A DNA stretch of 7,813 bases from Methanosphaera sp. rholeuAM130 (GCA_003266065.1 MUZY01000199.1:39418-47230), one strand, 5' to 3'. Shown: positions 1 to 6,527, counted from the first letter of the stretch. Numbers and translations are program-made. The notes: a model not told the origin generated them from the letters alone.

Positions 1-41
1 TTTTTGTCTATTCCTTGTATTTTTTTGTCTATTCTTTATAC
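1..41. repeat. 21-bp direct tandem repeat, two copies
   Basis: Bases 1-19 repeat at 22-40 with 17 of 19 identical. The core TTTTTGTCTATTC is perfect in both. The two differences are transitions at 14 and 17. On the minus strand both differences fall in third codon positions of a frame that runs Tyr-Lys-Glu-stop in each copy. More copies may lie outside the window. Confidence 0.65.
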
Positions 42-109
42 AGTTTACTTACCTGCTCCCTGTACAGTTTTTCTTTGCCACGGTTATCGGATACCTTCAA
101 TATTTCTAC
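29..109 (-). other. Short cryptic reading frame downstream of the DUF447 gene
   Basis: After the DUF447 stop and a second in-frame stop (TGA at 119-121), the same minus-strand frame reopens and runs to a TAG at 29-31. From an ATA-TTG-AAG context it reads roughly LKVSDNRGKEKLYREQ and ends KLYKE. The composition looks protein-like, but there is no ATG and no clear ribosome binding site. It could be the remnant of a gene end, a tiny TTG-start gene (about 26 residues) or chance. I cannot assign a function. Confidence 0.2.
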
Positions 110-130
110 TTTGCTCGCTCATAACTTTAC

Positions 131-739
131 TTAATAGTTTTCATCATTCTTTTTTATCTCTTGTTTTATAAGTATTAAGGAATCCATATGATCCTGATTT
201 CCCTCTTTGATAATAAATTTAAATGAATCATCGGCTTCCTTTTTAAACGATTCAAATTCCTCTTTATTCATGTATTTTACCCGGGATAATTTAACAAGTA
301 ACTCTATTATTTTATTTGTTGTGCGGTTGATTGTTGGGGGTGAATTGTTTAGCATAACAACATCGGTAATTTCTGCAGTTATCCTGGTTATTGGCGTATC
401 TCCATATTTGTCCTCATGGATAATAACCACGTAATCTGTGGCATTGGCATATAGTATGCGTGAAGTTTTTTTAAGAATTCCATTATCATCATAATCCGAT
501 TCATCTAATTTGCCAAGCAACGCTTTTGTAAATGTCAATGGATTTGAGGATAACTGTATGGTAAATGAAGGATTGTTTCTTATATTTTTTAAGGTATTAT
601 TGGGATATAAATTTAATATGACATTGTCTTGCTTAAACAACACTCCGAATGGCTTCGTATTGTAGGAGTTGTCATTATTATTTGTGGTTATCAATACTTC
701 ATATCGTGTATTTTCTTCAATATTCAGGTTGTTAAACAT
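131..739 (-). CDS. DUF447 family protein, predicted flavin-binding split barrel
   Basis: The 202-residue product matches the archaeal DUF447 family, whose solved members have an FMN-binding split-barrel fold. The function of the family is not established. Visible family features are YEVLITT at residues 13-19, the KPFGVLFK and LNLYPNNTLKNIR strands and turn at about 29-54, and a C-terminal helical part starting with the NRTTNKIIELLVKLSRV stretch at about 138-154. The length is normal for the family, so it looks intact. I chose the ATG at 739 because GGTGA lies at 745-749, five bases upstream. The same frame stays open through ATG 745, GTG 748 and TTG 751, but those codons overlap the ribosome binding site. 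The N-terminus is unusually rich in Asn (residues 20-27). The gene stands alone and points away from guaAa. No oligo-T terminator follows it on its own strand before the window edge, so it could be co-transcribed with a gene to the left. Family call is firm; a redox or C1-cofactor role is inference only. Confidence 0.8.
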   Translation of the reverse strand: MFNNLNIEENTRYEVLITTNNNDNSYNTKPFGVLFKQDNVILNLYPNNTLKNIRNNPSFTIQLSSNPLTFTKALLGKLDESDYDDNGILKKTSRILYANATDYVVIIHEDKYGDTPITRITAEITDVVMLNNSPPTINRTTNKIIELLVKLSRVKYMNKEEFESFKKEADDSFKFIIKEGNQDHMDSLILIKQEIKKNDENY

Positions 740-744
740 TTTCA

Positions 745-749
745 TCACC
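745..749 (-). promoter_or_regulatory. Ribosome binding site deciding the DUF447 start
   Basis: GGTGA on the minus strand lies five bases before the ATG at 739. It complements the 3' end of methanogen 16S rRNA and overlaps the upstream in-frame start candidates, which argues against them. Confidence 0.6.
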
Positions 750-784
750 AAAAAGTTTGTAAATTAAGTTAATCGATAGTATAC

Positions 785-794
785 TGTATTTATC
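785..794 (-). promoter_or_regulatory. Possible TATA box for the DUF447 gene
   Basis: The minus strand reads GATAAATACA here. A start of transcription about 25 bases downstream would fall near 764 and leave a leader of roughly 25 bases, which suits a gene with a Shine-Dalgarno site. The spacer is AT-rich throughout, so other TATA-like positions are possible. Confidence 0.3.
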
Positions 795-949
795 CTACTG
801 ATTTCTAATCATCTCCACAGTACCGCAGTTAATTATTGGAATGGCATAATTTCTAATAAAAAAATGAAAAGTAAGCGGGACACTAATATGATGTCACTTT
901 GCTAATTGAAAGAATTAATATATCATTTGTTATCATAATATAATATATA

Positions 950-968
950 GACGAAAGTAATATATAAC
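950..968 (+). promoter_or_regulatory. Probable archaeal promoter (BRE and TATA box) for guaAa
   Basis: A purine-rich ACGAAAGT (950-957) resembling a TFB recognition element is followed directly by AATATATAAC. Transcription would start near 985-990, leaving a leader of about 55-60 bases before the guaAa ATG. A second TATA-like run at about 936-949 is an alternative. Confidence 0.45.
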
Positions 969-1045
969 AAATTATTAAATGTTTTCTAGTTTTAATTTTT
1001 TGTGTATGATTTTATTACTTATTTTAAAAAATTAAGGGACTTAAT

Positions 1046-1606
1046 ATGAGCATTGTTATTATTAATAATTTTGGACAGTACAATCACAGAATATCCAGAA
1101 CCCTCAGCTATCTGGGTATTGAAAATAAGTTAGTATCAAACACCACCAGTCTGGACGATATAAAAAAGTTGGATCCAAGGGGGATTGTTTTGGGTGGCGG
1201 ACCTTCCATTGAAAGGATAGGCAATTGCAAGGAAATTCTTGGAAATATCGACGTACCCATTCTGGGCATTTGTTTGGGTCATCAGCTTATAGCCGATTAC
1301 TTCGGTGGAGAAACCCGAAGTGCCGACGTTGAAAGCTATGCACAAATTGAAATCAATATCCTAAAAAGTTCAGGACTCTTTGAGGGCATTGACGATACAC
1401 TTAAGGTATGGGCTTCACATAAGGATGAAGTAGTAACGCTGCCCGAGTCTTTTGAGATTATAGCAAATTCGGATAAATGTTCCATTGAGGCCATGAAGCA
1501 TAAGGATAAGGATATTTATGGAATACAGTTCCACCCGGAAGTTCAGCATACCCCTCGTGGTGGAGAGATATTTGAGAACTTTTACAACATATGCAAGGAA
1601 TATTAG
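1046..1606 (+). CDS. guaAa: GMP synthase subunit A, glutamine amidotransferase
   Basis: This is the 186-residue class I glutamine amidotransferase subunit of the archaeal two-subunit GMP synthase (EC 6.3.5.2). It hydrolyses glutamine and passes ammonia to the GuaAb subunit in the cytoplasm, in the last step of GMP synthesis from XMP. The nucleophile elbow is GICLGHQ with Cys76. The rest of the triad is His163 and Glu165 in QFHPEV. The oxyanion-loop segment GIVLGGGPS is at 46-54. The start MSIVIINNFGQYNHRI matches the usual N-terminus of this subunit. AAGGGA at 1034-1039 is a plausible, not strong, ribosome binding site. Length is normal and no key residue is missing. guaAb follows after 109 bases with no oligo-T stretch between, so the two are probably one transcript. 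Confidence 0.96.
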   Translation: MSIVIINNFGQYNHRISRTLSYLGIENKLVSNTTSLDDIKKLDPRGIVLGGGPSIERIGNCKEILGNIDVPILGICLGHQLIADYFGGETRSADVESYAQIEINILKSSGLFEGIDDTLKVWASHKDEVVTLPESFEIIANSDKCSIEAMKHKDKDIYGIQFHPEVQHTPRGGEIFENFYNICKEY

Positions 1607-1715
1607 AAAAATTAATTTTAGCTCGAATACAAAGAGTAATGCAGGAAGTAGCAAAGTAACAATTTCAAAAAAATAATTGATGTTGTTTGCTTAATTAGAT
1701 AGGTTGTGTAGTTAA

Positions 1716-2645
1716 ATGATGATGGATACAAAAAAATTTATAGAAGAATCAATTCAAAACATAAAGGACGAAGTTAAGGATGAAAAAGTTATAATAGCAT
1801 TATCTGGGGGAGTGGACAGTTCGGTTGCCAGTGCTCTTGCCAGCGAGGCTATCGGAAAACAGTTGGAAGCGATATTCGTTGATCATGGTCTTTTAAGAAA
1901 AAATGAAGTGGAAGAGGTAGAGCAAACCTTTAAGGACAAGTTAAACTTCAAACTCGTTGATGCCAGTGATGAATTTATCGAAGCACTTAGTGGCATAACC
2001 GATCCGGAGAAAAAACGTGAAGTTATAGGTCATAAATTCATAGAAGTATTTGAACGGGAGGCTAAAAAGTCCGGTGCAAAATATCTATTGCAGGGAACCA
2101 TAGCACCTGACTGGATTGAAAGTGAAGGAAACATAAAGTCACACCATAACCTGACGCTTCCTGACGGATTGGTGCTTGAAATAATAGAGCCGCTTCGTGA
2201 ATTGTATAAGGATGAGGTACGGGAGGTAGGTACCGAATTGGGTCTGCCTGAAAAAATTGTACACAGACAGCCATTCCCTGGACCTGGACTGGCGGTACGT
2301 GTTCTTGGAGAGGTTACCAAGGAAAAGCTTGACATCTGCAGAGAAGCAAATGCCATTTTAAATGAGTTTGTTGAAAAAGAGGGATTGGACAAAGATCTGT
2401 GGCAATACTTTGTAGTACTTACCAACAGTAAGGTAACGGGAGTTAAAGGTGACCAGAGAGACTTCGGATATCTCGTAGTTATAAGGATGGTACAGTCATT
2501 TGATGCAATGACCGCCAATGTACCTGATCTTCCATGGGACTTCCTGCACAACGTGTCACAGGAAATAACTGCCAAAGTACCTCAAATAACACATGTATCC
2601 TTATCTTTAAGTAACAAGCCACCTAGCACAATTGAATTTGAATAA
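1716..2645 (+). CDS. guaAb: GMP synthase subunit B, ATP pyrophosphatase
   Basis: This 309-residue protein is the synthetase half of GMP synthase. It activates XMP with ATP and aminates it with ammonia from GuaAa. The N-type ATP-pyrophosphatase loop SGGVDSS is at 30-36, QGTIAPDWIES at 126-136, KSHHN at 141-145 and the family signature RQPFPGPGL at 184-192. The C-terminal dimerisation domain includes TGVKGDQRD (241-249) and ends in KPPSTIEFE, the conserved XMP-binding tail. It lacks a fused glutaminase domain, as is normal in archaea. Three consecutive ATG codons stand at 1716, 1719 and 1722. Comparison with remembered archaeal homologues slightly favours 1719, and the upstream site (AGGTTG near 1701) is weak, so the start is uncertain by one or two codons. 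Confidence 0.95.
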   Translation: MMMDTKKFIEESIQNIKDEVKDEKVIIALSGGVDSSVASALASEAIGKQLEAIFVDHGLLRKNEVEEVEQTFKDKLNFKLVDASDEFIEALSGITDPEKKREVIGHKFIEVFEREAKKSGAKYLLQGTIAPDWIESEGNIKSHHNLTLPDGLVLEIIEPLRELYKDEVREVGTELGLPEKIVHRQPFPGPGLAVRVLGEVTKEKLDICREANAILNEFVEKEGLDKDLWQYFVVLTNSKVTGVKGDQRDFGYLVVIRMVQSFDAMTANVPDLPWDFLHNVSQEITAKVPQITHVSLSLSNKPPSTIEFE

Positions 2646-2658
2646 ATTCAATTCCCAC

Positions 2659-2671
2659 TTTTTTTATTTTT
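2659..2671 (+). terminator. Oligo-T terminator after guaAb
   Basis: Seven Ts, one A and five Ts lie 14 bases after the guaAb stop codon. Oligo-T runs without a required hairpin are the usual intrinsic termination signal in archaea. This suggests that the ATPase gene downstream has its own promoter. Confidence 0.6.
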
Positions 2672-2706
2672 AAATCACATTCATTTAATCCCTATATTAG
2701 TTTAAC

Positions 2707-2711
2707 GTGAT
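2707..2711 (+). promoter_or_regulatory. Ribosome binding site deciding the AAA+ ATPase start
   Basis: GTGAT lies four bases before the ATG at 2716 and pairs with the 16S rRNA 3' end. The same bases offer an in-frame GTG at 2707, which is better read as part of this site than as the start codon. Confidence 0.5.
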
Positions 2712-2715
2712 ACCT

Positions 2716-4017
2716 ATGCATAACTTAATCTCAAAACTTATAGTATATAAAAATATTGACGAATCAATACTGCTGGAGTTCTCCAGGATTTTCAAAGTCT
2801 TCGAAAAAGGAGACTATGATGAGGACGAATTAATCGGCGACATCTACACTCAGATTAATAATCTGCTCGCCCTTGCAACCAATTATGGATTCAACAGTAA
2901 TCTATGGCATAACTACATAGCATATCTGATTGCCACAACAGAAAATCCATTCACATTGACGTCGGAGAAAATCGGTAAAAAGGAGGGCAGCGTAAATATA
3001 TTCGTAAAGCATGACATGGAAATCTTCCTTAAGCTGTTCAACTACGACTTTAATGTCATAGAACAGAGACTGAATATTGACTGTTTCAGCATCATATCGG
3101 ATTACACGGCAATAATAAAGAAGGAACAACTCTTCAATAAGGATGTAAGCTCAAAGATTCGGCTGTTAAGTTCTAAAATAGAAACGGCTACAACTTCGGA
3201 TGAACTCTTTGATGTCATAACCGATTTCTATAGGGAGTATGGGGTTGGAAAATACGGATTGAACAGGGCATTTCAGCTGTCGCATGATGATGACAAGGAC
3301 TTTTTAATTCCCATAACCTCACTCGATGATGTGGTTTTGGATGATTTGATAGGTTATGACCTGCAGAAAAAAAAGCTTCTGCATAATACCGAAAGCTTCG
3401 TCAACGGCAAAAAGGCAAACAACGTATTGCTCTACGGCGATGCGGGTACTGGAAAAAGCACAAGCATAAAGGCGATACTCAATCAGTATTACCCCAGGGG
3501 ACTTCGTATGATAGAAGTCTACAAGCATGAGATGAAGCACCTGTCCAAGATAATATCCGAAATCAAAAATCGAAACTATAAGTTTATCCTTTATATGGAT
3601 GACTTATCCTTTGAAGAGGATGAAAGCGAGTACAAATACCTTAAAGCGTTAATTGAAGGGGGATTGGAGACAAAACCGGATAACGTACTGATATATGCGA
3701 CGTCCAACAGAAGGCATCTCGTTAAGGAAACATGGAACGAACGTGTCAATACGTCAAGTGATGAGGAGATGTATCACTCCGATACCGTACGTGAAAAGCT
3801 GTCCTTGGTCGACAGGTTCGGAGTCACCATCGGCTATTATAAGCCAAGCATGAAGGAGTACTTTGAAATCGTCAAGGCTCTTGCCAGAAGATATCCTGAA
3901 ATAACGCTCACGGATGATGAACTCGAACGTGAAGCCAATATATGGATAAGAACGCACGGAGCCCAATCCGGACGTACGGCAGAACAGTTAATTTATCATT
4001 TGTTGGGGGATTGTTGA
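2716..4017 (+). CDS. AAA+ ATPase, DUF815 family
   Basis: The 433-residue product is a single-domain AAA+ ATPase in its C-terminal half. Walker A is GDAGTGKST (241-249), Walker B is ILYMDDLSFEE (291-301), sensor 1 is ATSNRRHL (329-336) and a probable arginine finger is Arg367 in VREKLSLVDRFG. A sensor 2-like SGRTAEQ lies at 418-424. The VREKLSLVDRFG block is the hallmark of DUF815 (PF05673), a family best known to me from bacteria. Residues 1-190 are helical, charged and not assignable to a known domain; they may bind a partner or substrate. There is no signal peptide or membrane segment, so it should be cytoplasmic. The gene lies alone between terminators, without a recognisable partner. Its substrate is unknown. 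Transfer from gut or anaerobic bacteria is possible, but base usage does not obviously differ from its neighbours. A GTG at 2707 would add three residues. Confidence 0.85.
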   Translation: MHNLISKLIVYKNIDESILLEFSRIFKVFEKGDYDEDELIGDIYTQINNLLALATNYGFNSNLWHNYIAYLIATTENPFTLTSEKIGKKEGSVNIFVKHDMEIFLKLFNYDFNVIEQRLNIDCFSIISDYTAIIKKEQLFNKDVSSKIRLLSSKIETATTSDELFDVITDFYREYGVGKYGLNRAFQLSHDDDKDFLIPITSLDDVVLDDLIGYDLQKKKLLHNTESFVNGKKANNVLLYGDAGTGKSTSIKAILNQYYPRGLRMIEVYKHEMKHLSKIISEIKNRNYKFILYMDDLSFEEDESEYKYLKALIEGGLETKPDNVLIYATSNRRHLVKETWNERVNTSSDEEMYHSDTVREKLSLVDRFGVTIGYYKPSMKEYFEIVKALARRYPEITLTDDELEREANIWIRTHGAQSGRTAEQLIYHLLGDC

Positions 4018-4030
4018 AGGGCGATTCCCA

Positions 4031-4116
4031 TTTTTTTCCTTTTTAGGCATATTCTGAAGAATCATGTAACTTTTTTTCCATAATTATTCACGGAATTCAT
4101 TCGCATCCATTTTTTT
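4031..4116 (+). terminator. Serial oligo-T terminators after the AAA+ ATPase gene
   Basis: Three runs of seven Ts stand at 4031-4037, 4071-4077 and 4110-4116, about 40 bases apart. Each is followed by a C. Such repeated T-runs are typical of strong archaeal transcription ends. The first begins 13 bases after the stop codon. Confidence 0.6.
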
Positions 4117-4130
4117 CATAATGAACGGAT

Positions 4131-4200
4131 TGGGTGATTTATGCTGCTATTTTTAACTTGATGACATGGGTTTTATGCTGCTATTTTTAACTTGACAACA
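4131..4200. repeat. Two-unit head-to-tail tandem repeat of about 35 bp
   Basis: Unit 1 is 4131-4166 and unit 2 is 4167-4200. Both start TGGGT and end ACA. They share a perfect 24-base core (4138-4161 and 4172-4195) that contains ATGCTGCTATTTTTAACTTG. Unit 1 has two extra bases (GA) after TGGGT, and there are two mismatches near the end. The repeat lies between the ends of two convergent transcripts, so it is either inert duplication or part of a 3' region. Confidence 0.85.
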
Positions 4201-4211
4201 TTAATCCAATC

Positions 4212-4224
4212 AAAAAAAGTAAAA
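4212..4224 (-). terminator. Oligo-T terminator of the frh operon
   Basis: Read on the minus strand, the stop codon of frhB is followed within a few bases by six Cs, four Ts, AC and seven Ts. This is the only clear T-rich stop on this strand after frhB and should end the frhADGB transcript. Confidence 0.6.
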
Positions 4225-4234
4225 GGGGGGTTAA

Positions 4235-5137
4235 TTATCTGTTTTCCAGAATGTCTTTCTTTTTGCTTGAATGGGCAAATGGTATGCTAAGACCCATATC
4301 CAATTTTTTATCGATACGTTTTTGATTTTTCTTTTTCTTATTGGTGGATAATTTTTTAAGCATTTCCAATCCGAATTTGCCTTCATCCGTATCGGTAACT
4401 TCAAGAACACCTTCATTTATGGCCTCATCCACAAGTGATGCTCCATTATCGGTTCTTTTGATGATGGTTGACCAGCCGTCCTTTGCACCGACCGATCCAC
4501 ATGAGATGTCTGATAGCTCCGCCACGTAATCCAGGCAGTAGTTACATCCGGATTGTTCATATCCATGGGTTTCTTTGAGTGGAATTGCAAAGGCATCTTT
4601 GCTGTCGGAGTGGTTTATGAATAGTTTTCCCTTGCTGATGTTCATCTTGGTTACCTTTTGTGGTGCGGTTCTGGCCTTGTCACAAACGAAAGTCCTCAGG
4701 GATTCATAGGGGAAGTTTTCCATACAGTATATTCCGATGGATAACGCTATCTTGTCGGTCACGTTCCTTGCACCCATTGGATATGCCTGCATCTTACGAA
4801 GTCCCATTACCTGGCAGGGGGTACCGACGGCAGCAATCTTTTCAAGTCCATATGAACGTGTAGCCTCTTTTAGGAGTGCCAGGTTGGGACACATGGTGTA
4901 TTTTGTCCCGGCTGCCTTAAGAATATCCTTTTTGGTGGTAGCCACTTTCGGTTCCACCTTCAATGCTTCATTTGATTCAACGGCTACAATTGTCCCGTCG
5001 ATGATGTTTTCCTCCAGTGCATAGATAAGCAGTGCCGATACTATTCCACCGTCCTGTGATTTGCTTCTAATCTTTTTGTCCGATGCCCTTGCAGTTATTA
5101 TCTCTTGGTATGGTCCGAGTACAGAATCCTGTATCAT
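4235..5137 (-). CDS. frhB: Coenzyme F420 hydrogenase, beta subunit
   Basis: FrhB is the flavoprotein subunit that takes electrons from FrhG and reduces F420. It carries FAD and one [4Fe-4S] cluster. The family blocks are QDGGIVSALLIYALE (28-42), AAGTKYTMCPN (75-85), VGTPCQVMG (104-112), IYCMENFPY (136-144) and KETHGYEQSGCNYCLDYVAELSD (188-210). Cysteines in these blocks at 108, 138, 198 and 201 are candidates for cluster binding; Cys83, Cys152 and Cys213 are also present. The usual protein ends near MGL-(S/P)-x-PF, here residues 281-287. This one continues for 13 more residues, lysine-rich and hydrophilic, to a total of 300. GGAGG at 5146-5150, inside the end of frhG, is its ribosome binding site, and the gene starts three bases after the frhG stop, which implies coupled translation. 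Confidence 0.95.
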   Translation of the reverse strand: MIQDSVLGPYQEIITARASDKKIRSKSQDGGIVSALLIYALEENIIDGTIVAVESNEALKVEPKVATTKKDILKAAGTKYTMCPNLALLKEATRSYGLEKIAAVGTPCQVMGLRKMQAYPMGARNVTDKIALSIGIYCMENFPYESLRTFVCDKARTAPQKVTKMNISKGKLFINHSDSKDAFAIPLKETHGYEQSGCNYCLDYVAELSDISCGSVGAKDGWSTIIKRTDNGASLVDEAINEGVLEVTDTDEGKFGLEMLKKLSTNKKKKNQKRIDKKLDMGLSIPFAHSSKKKDILENR

Positions 5138-5140
5138 AAA

Positions 5141-5917
5141 TTATTCCTCCCATAGTCCTAATTCTTTTTTAATCTGATCCATTGGCCACCAGCTTCTGGT
5201 ACACTGGTAGTAGCATAATCCACATTTTACGCATCTGTCGCAGTTGAAGCTTGGTCTGCCGTCCTTCATTGTCATGGCTCTTGTAGGACAGCTGGCGGCA
5301 CATGCTCCACAGCCGATACATATTGACTGGTTAATTACCTTTTTCTGCAGGTCACATCCGCATGCCTCTTCATTCTTTGCAAAGTCCATGAATGGGGCAA
5401 GATAATCCATATCGTTATTGACGGCTGCCAACAACACCTTTTTGATTATCTGTGGGGATGGAGGACATCCAGGAATGGCCATGTCTACATTTACCAGGTG
5501 TTGAAGTGCCAGGAAGGATGAATGCTGTGGCTGTGCCTGCTGTCCTCCCTTGGCATATACGGTAAAACCGCCCGTTGCCGCACATGAACCTAATGCTACC
5601 AGCAGTTTTGACTTTTCTCTTGCTTCCTTGAGTTCCTTTATTGAATGTTCATCTTCCAGACATACTGATCCTTCTATAAGGACAATGTCCATCTTAGGCA
5701 TTTGCCAGTTGTCTACCAGTGTCTGCCCATATACTATGTCAACTGCATGAAGAAGATCTACGAAGTCGTCATAGTTTTCACTAAGTGACATCAAATCCCC
5801 GGTACATCCGGACAGATGAATGTATCCGACCTTTAATTTTTTTCCGTTGTTTAGACTTTTTGGGGCATTTGATGTTTTTTCCTCATTTTTCACCATATTC
5901 TTGAGTTTTTCAAACAT
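5141..5917 (-). CDS. frhG: Coenzyme F420 hydrogenase, gamma (small) subunit
   Basis: FrhG is the electron-relay small subunit of the hydrogenase, 258 residues, with no Tat signal peptide, so the enzyme is cytoplasmic. The N-terminal half carries the proximal cluster motif SGCTGD (Cys38, Asp41), with EGSVC (Cys86), GSCAATGG (Cys112) and PGCPPSP (Cys151). As I recall, the Methanothermobacter enzyme uses an Asp in place of the second Cys, which fits CxxD here. The C-terminal half is a ferredoxin-like domain with Cys186 and Cys188 before it, CIGCGACAASCP (200-211) and a second motif using Cys229, 232, 235 and 239. The second motif is followed by Thr rather than the usual Pro, and an extra Cys226 precedes it. 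AGGTGA at 5924-5929, six bases before the ATG, fixes the start. The N-terminal 28 residues are a variable charged segment. Confidence 0.96.
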   Translation of the reverse strand: MFEKLKNMVKNEEKTSNAPKSLNNGKKLKVGYIHLSGCTGDLMSLSENYDDFVDLLHAVDIVYGQTLVDNWQMPKMDIVLIEGSVCLEDEHSIKELKEAREKSKLLVALGSCAATGGFTVYAKGGQQAQPQHSSFLALQHLVNVDMAIPGCPPSPQIIKKVLLAAVNNDMDYLAPFMDFAKNEEACGCDLQKKVINQSICIGCGACAASCPTRAMTMKDGRPSFNCDRCVKCGLCYYQCTRSWWPMDQIKKELGLWEE

Positions 5918-6021
5918 ATACTCTCACCTTGATTACGAAATTCTTTTATAATTCACCATTTTACAAGCCTGAATCTATACCTAGTCTATTCTGTTATTGA
6001 ATCTACACGTATTTTGTTCAA
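5918..6021 (-). other. Unusually long spacer between frhD and frhG
   Basis: The other joints of this operon are three and eight bases, but this one is 104 bases. It has no gene. An 11-base direct repeat with one mismatch (TGAATCTATAC at 5970-5980 and TGAATCTACAC at 5998-6008 on the plus strand) lies inside it. No oligo-T run interrupts the minus strand, so readthrough from frhD is expected. Confidence 0.7.
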
Positions 6022-6519
6022 TTAAAACGTTATTTGGTCCTCATTGGAATCCAATAGTTCGAGAAGCACTTTCCTTGTTTTATCGACCGCCTTGGGGATG
6101 CTGTCTTCGACACTTTTTGTCAATCCCATCTCCATTTCTTCAGGTATGTTCTCTGCTTGACAGGCTACGATTTTAATGTTGACCTTATCCTTCAGCTTGT
6201 GCAGTGGATAGGTTGCCGAAAGTCCGTGTACGTCCATGTACCGGTCATCTTCAACCACATCTTCAAGTTCAAGTACTTCTATGTGTCCGGATTTTTTATT
6301 TAACGATGCTATATCGATTATGATAATGTTTTTCCATTTGGGTTCGGGTAACGTGAATATGTAATGGGGAGCACTTGTTGCCCCATCGATTAGCACGGTA
6401 TCTCCCGGAAGTTCTACATCGTTTCTCTTCATGTAATTTATTACTTCCACTCCAAATCCGTCATCGCCGTAGAGGATATTTCCACATCCCACTATTAGAT
6501 TTTCATGATTATATGACAT
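6022..6519 (-). CDS. frhD: F420 hydrogenase maturation protease (peptidase M52 family)
   Basis: FrhD is the endopeptidase that trims the C-terminus of FrhA after the Ni-Fe centre is built. The 165-residue protein has the family's VGCGNILYGDDGFGVEV motif at 10-26. By family comparison the nickel-sensing residues are probably Asp20, Asp69 (in IIIIDIA) and His98 (in DVHGLS). The length is normal. The gene begins eight bases after the frhA stop, and its weak site AAGGGA overlaps that stop, which suggests translation coupled to frhA. It sits between frhA and frhG, the standard A-D-G-B order. Its target site, DPCLSCATH, is present in the adjacent FrhA. Confidence 0.94.
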   Translation of the reverse strand: MSYNHENLIVGCGNILYGDDGFGVEVINYMKRNDVELPGDTVLIDGATSAPHYIFTLPEPKWKNIIIIDIASLNKKSGHIEVLELEDVVEDDRYMDVHGLSATYPLHKLKDKVNIKIVACQAENIPEEMEMGLTKSVEDSIPKAVDKTRKVLLELLDSNEDQITF

Positions 6520-6527
6520 TTTATCCC

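Larger units (their letters stand above)
740..1045. other. AT-rich divergent spacer between the DUF447 gene and guaAa
   Basis: This 306-base stretch holds no convincing reading frame and no RNA gene that I can recognise. It lies between divergent genes and must carry the start signals of both. The part from about 905 to 1035 is extremely AT-rich. A weak interrupted inverted repeat (GACA and TGTC arms) lies around 880-900. I see no clear operator. Confidence 0.6.

Noticed and set aside
8..31. Pyrrolysine readthrough of the two in-frame TAG codons
   Set aside because: Pyrrolysine use is not expected in Methanobacteriales, and the frame has no methylamine methyltransferase features.
880..900. 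Interrupted inverted repeat (GACA and TGTC) in the divergent spacer as an operator
   Set aside because: The arms are four bases with mismatches beyond them, which is easily chance in this spacer.
2030..2575. 181-codon minus-strand open frame opposite guaAb
   Set aside because: It lies fully inside guaAb, whose motifs are intact, and its translation resembles no family I know.
4156..4166. C/D box sRNA suggested by TTGATGACA in the tandem repeat
   Set aside because: The C-box purine is missing and no D box (CTGA) lies at a suitable distance.
4131..4200. Minimal CRISPR array
   Set aside because: The two units abut with no unique spacer, the unit is not palindromic, and no cas gene is present.
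4737..5024. 95-codon plus-strand open frame opposite frhB
   Set aside because: Antisense to conserved frhB, with no suitable ribosome binding site.
5943..5951. TTATAAAAG on the minus strand as a frhG promoter
   Set aside because: Transcription would start inside or after the frhG ribosome binding site, so this position alone does not make a usable promoter.
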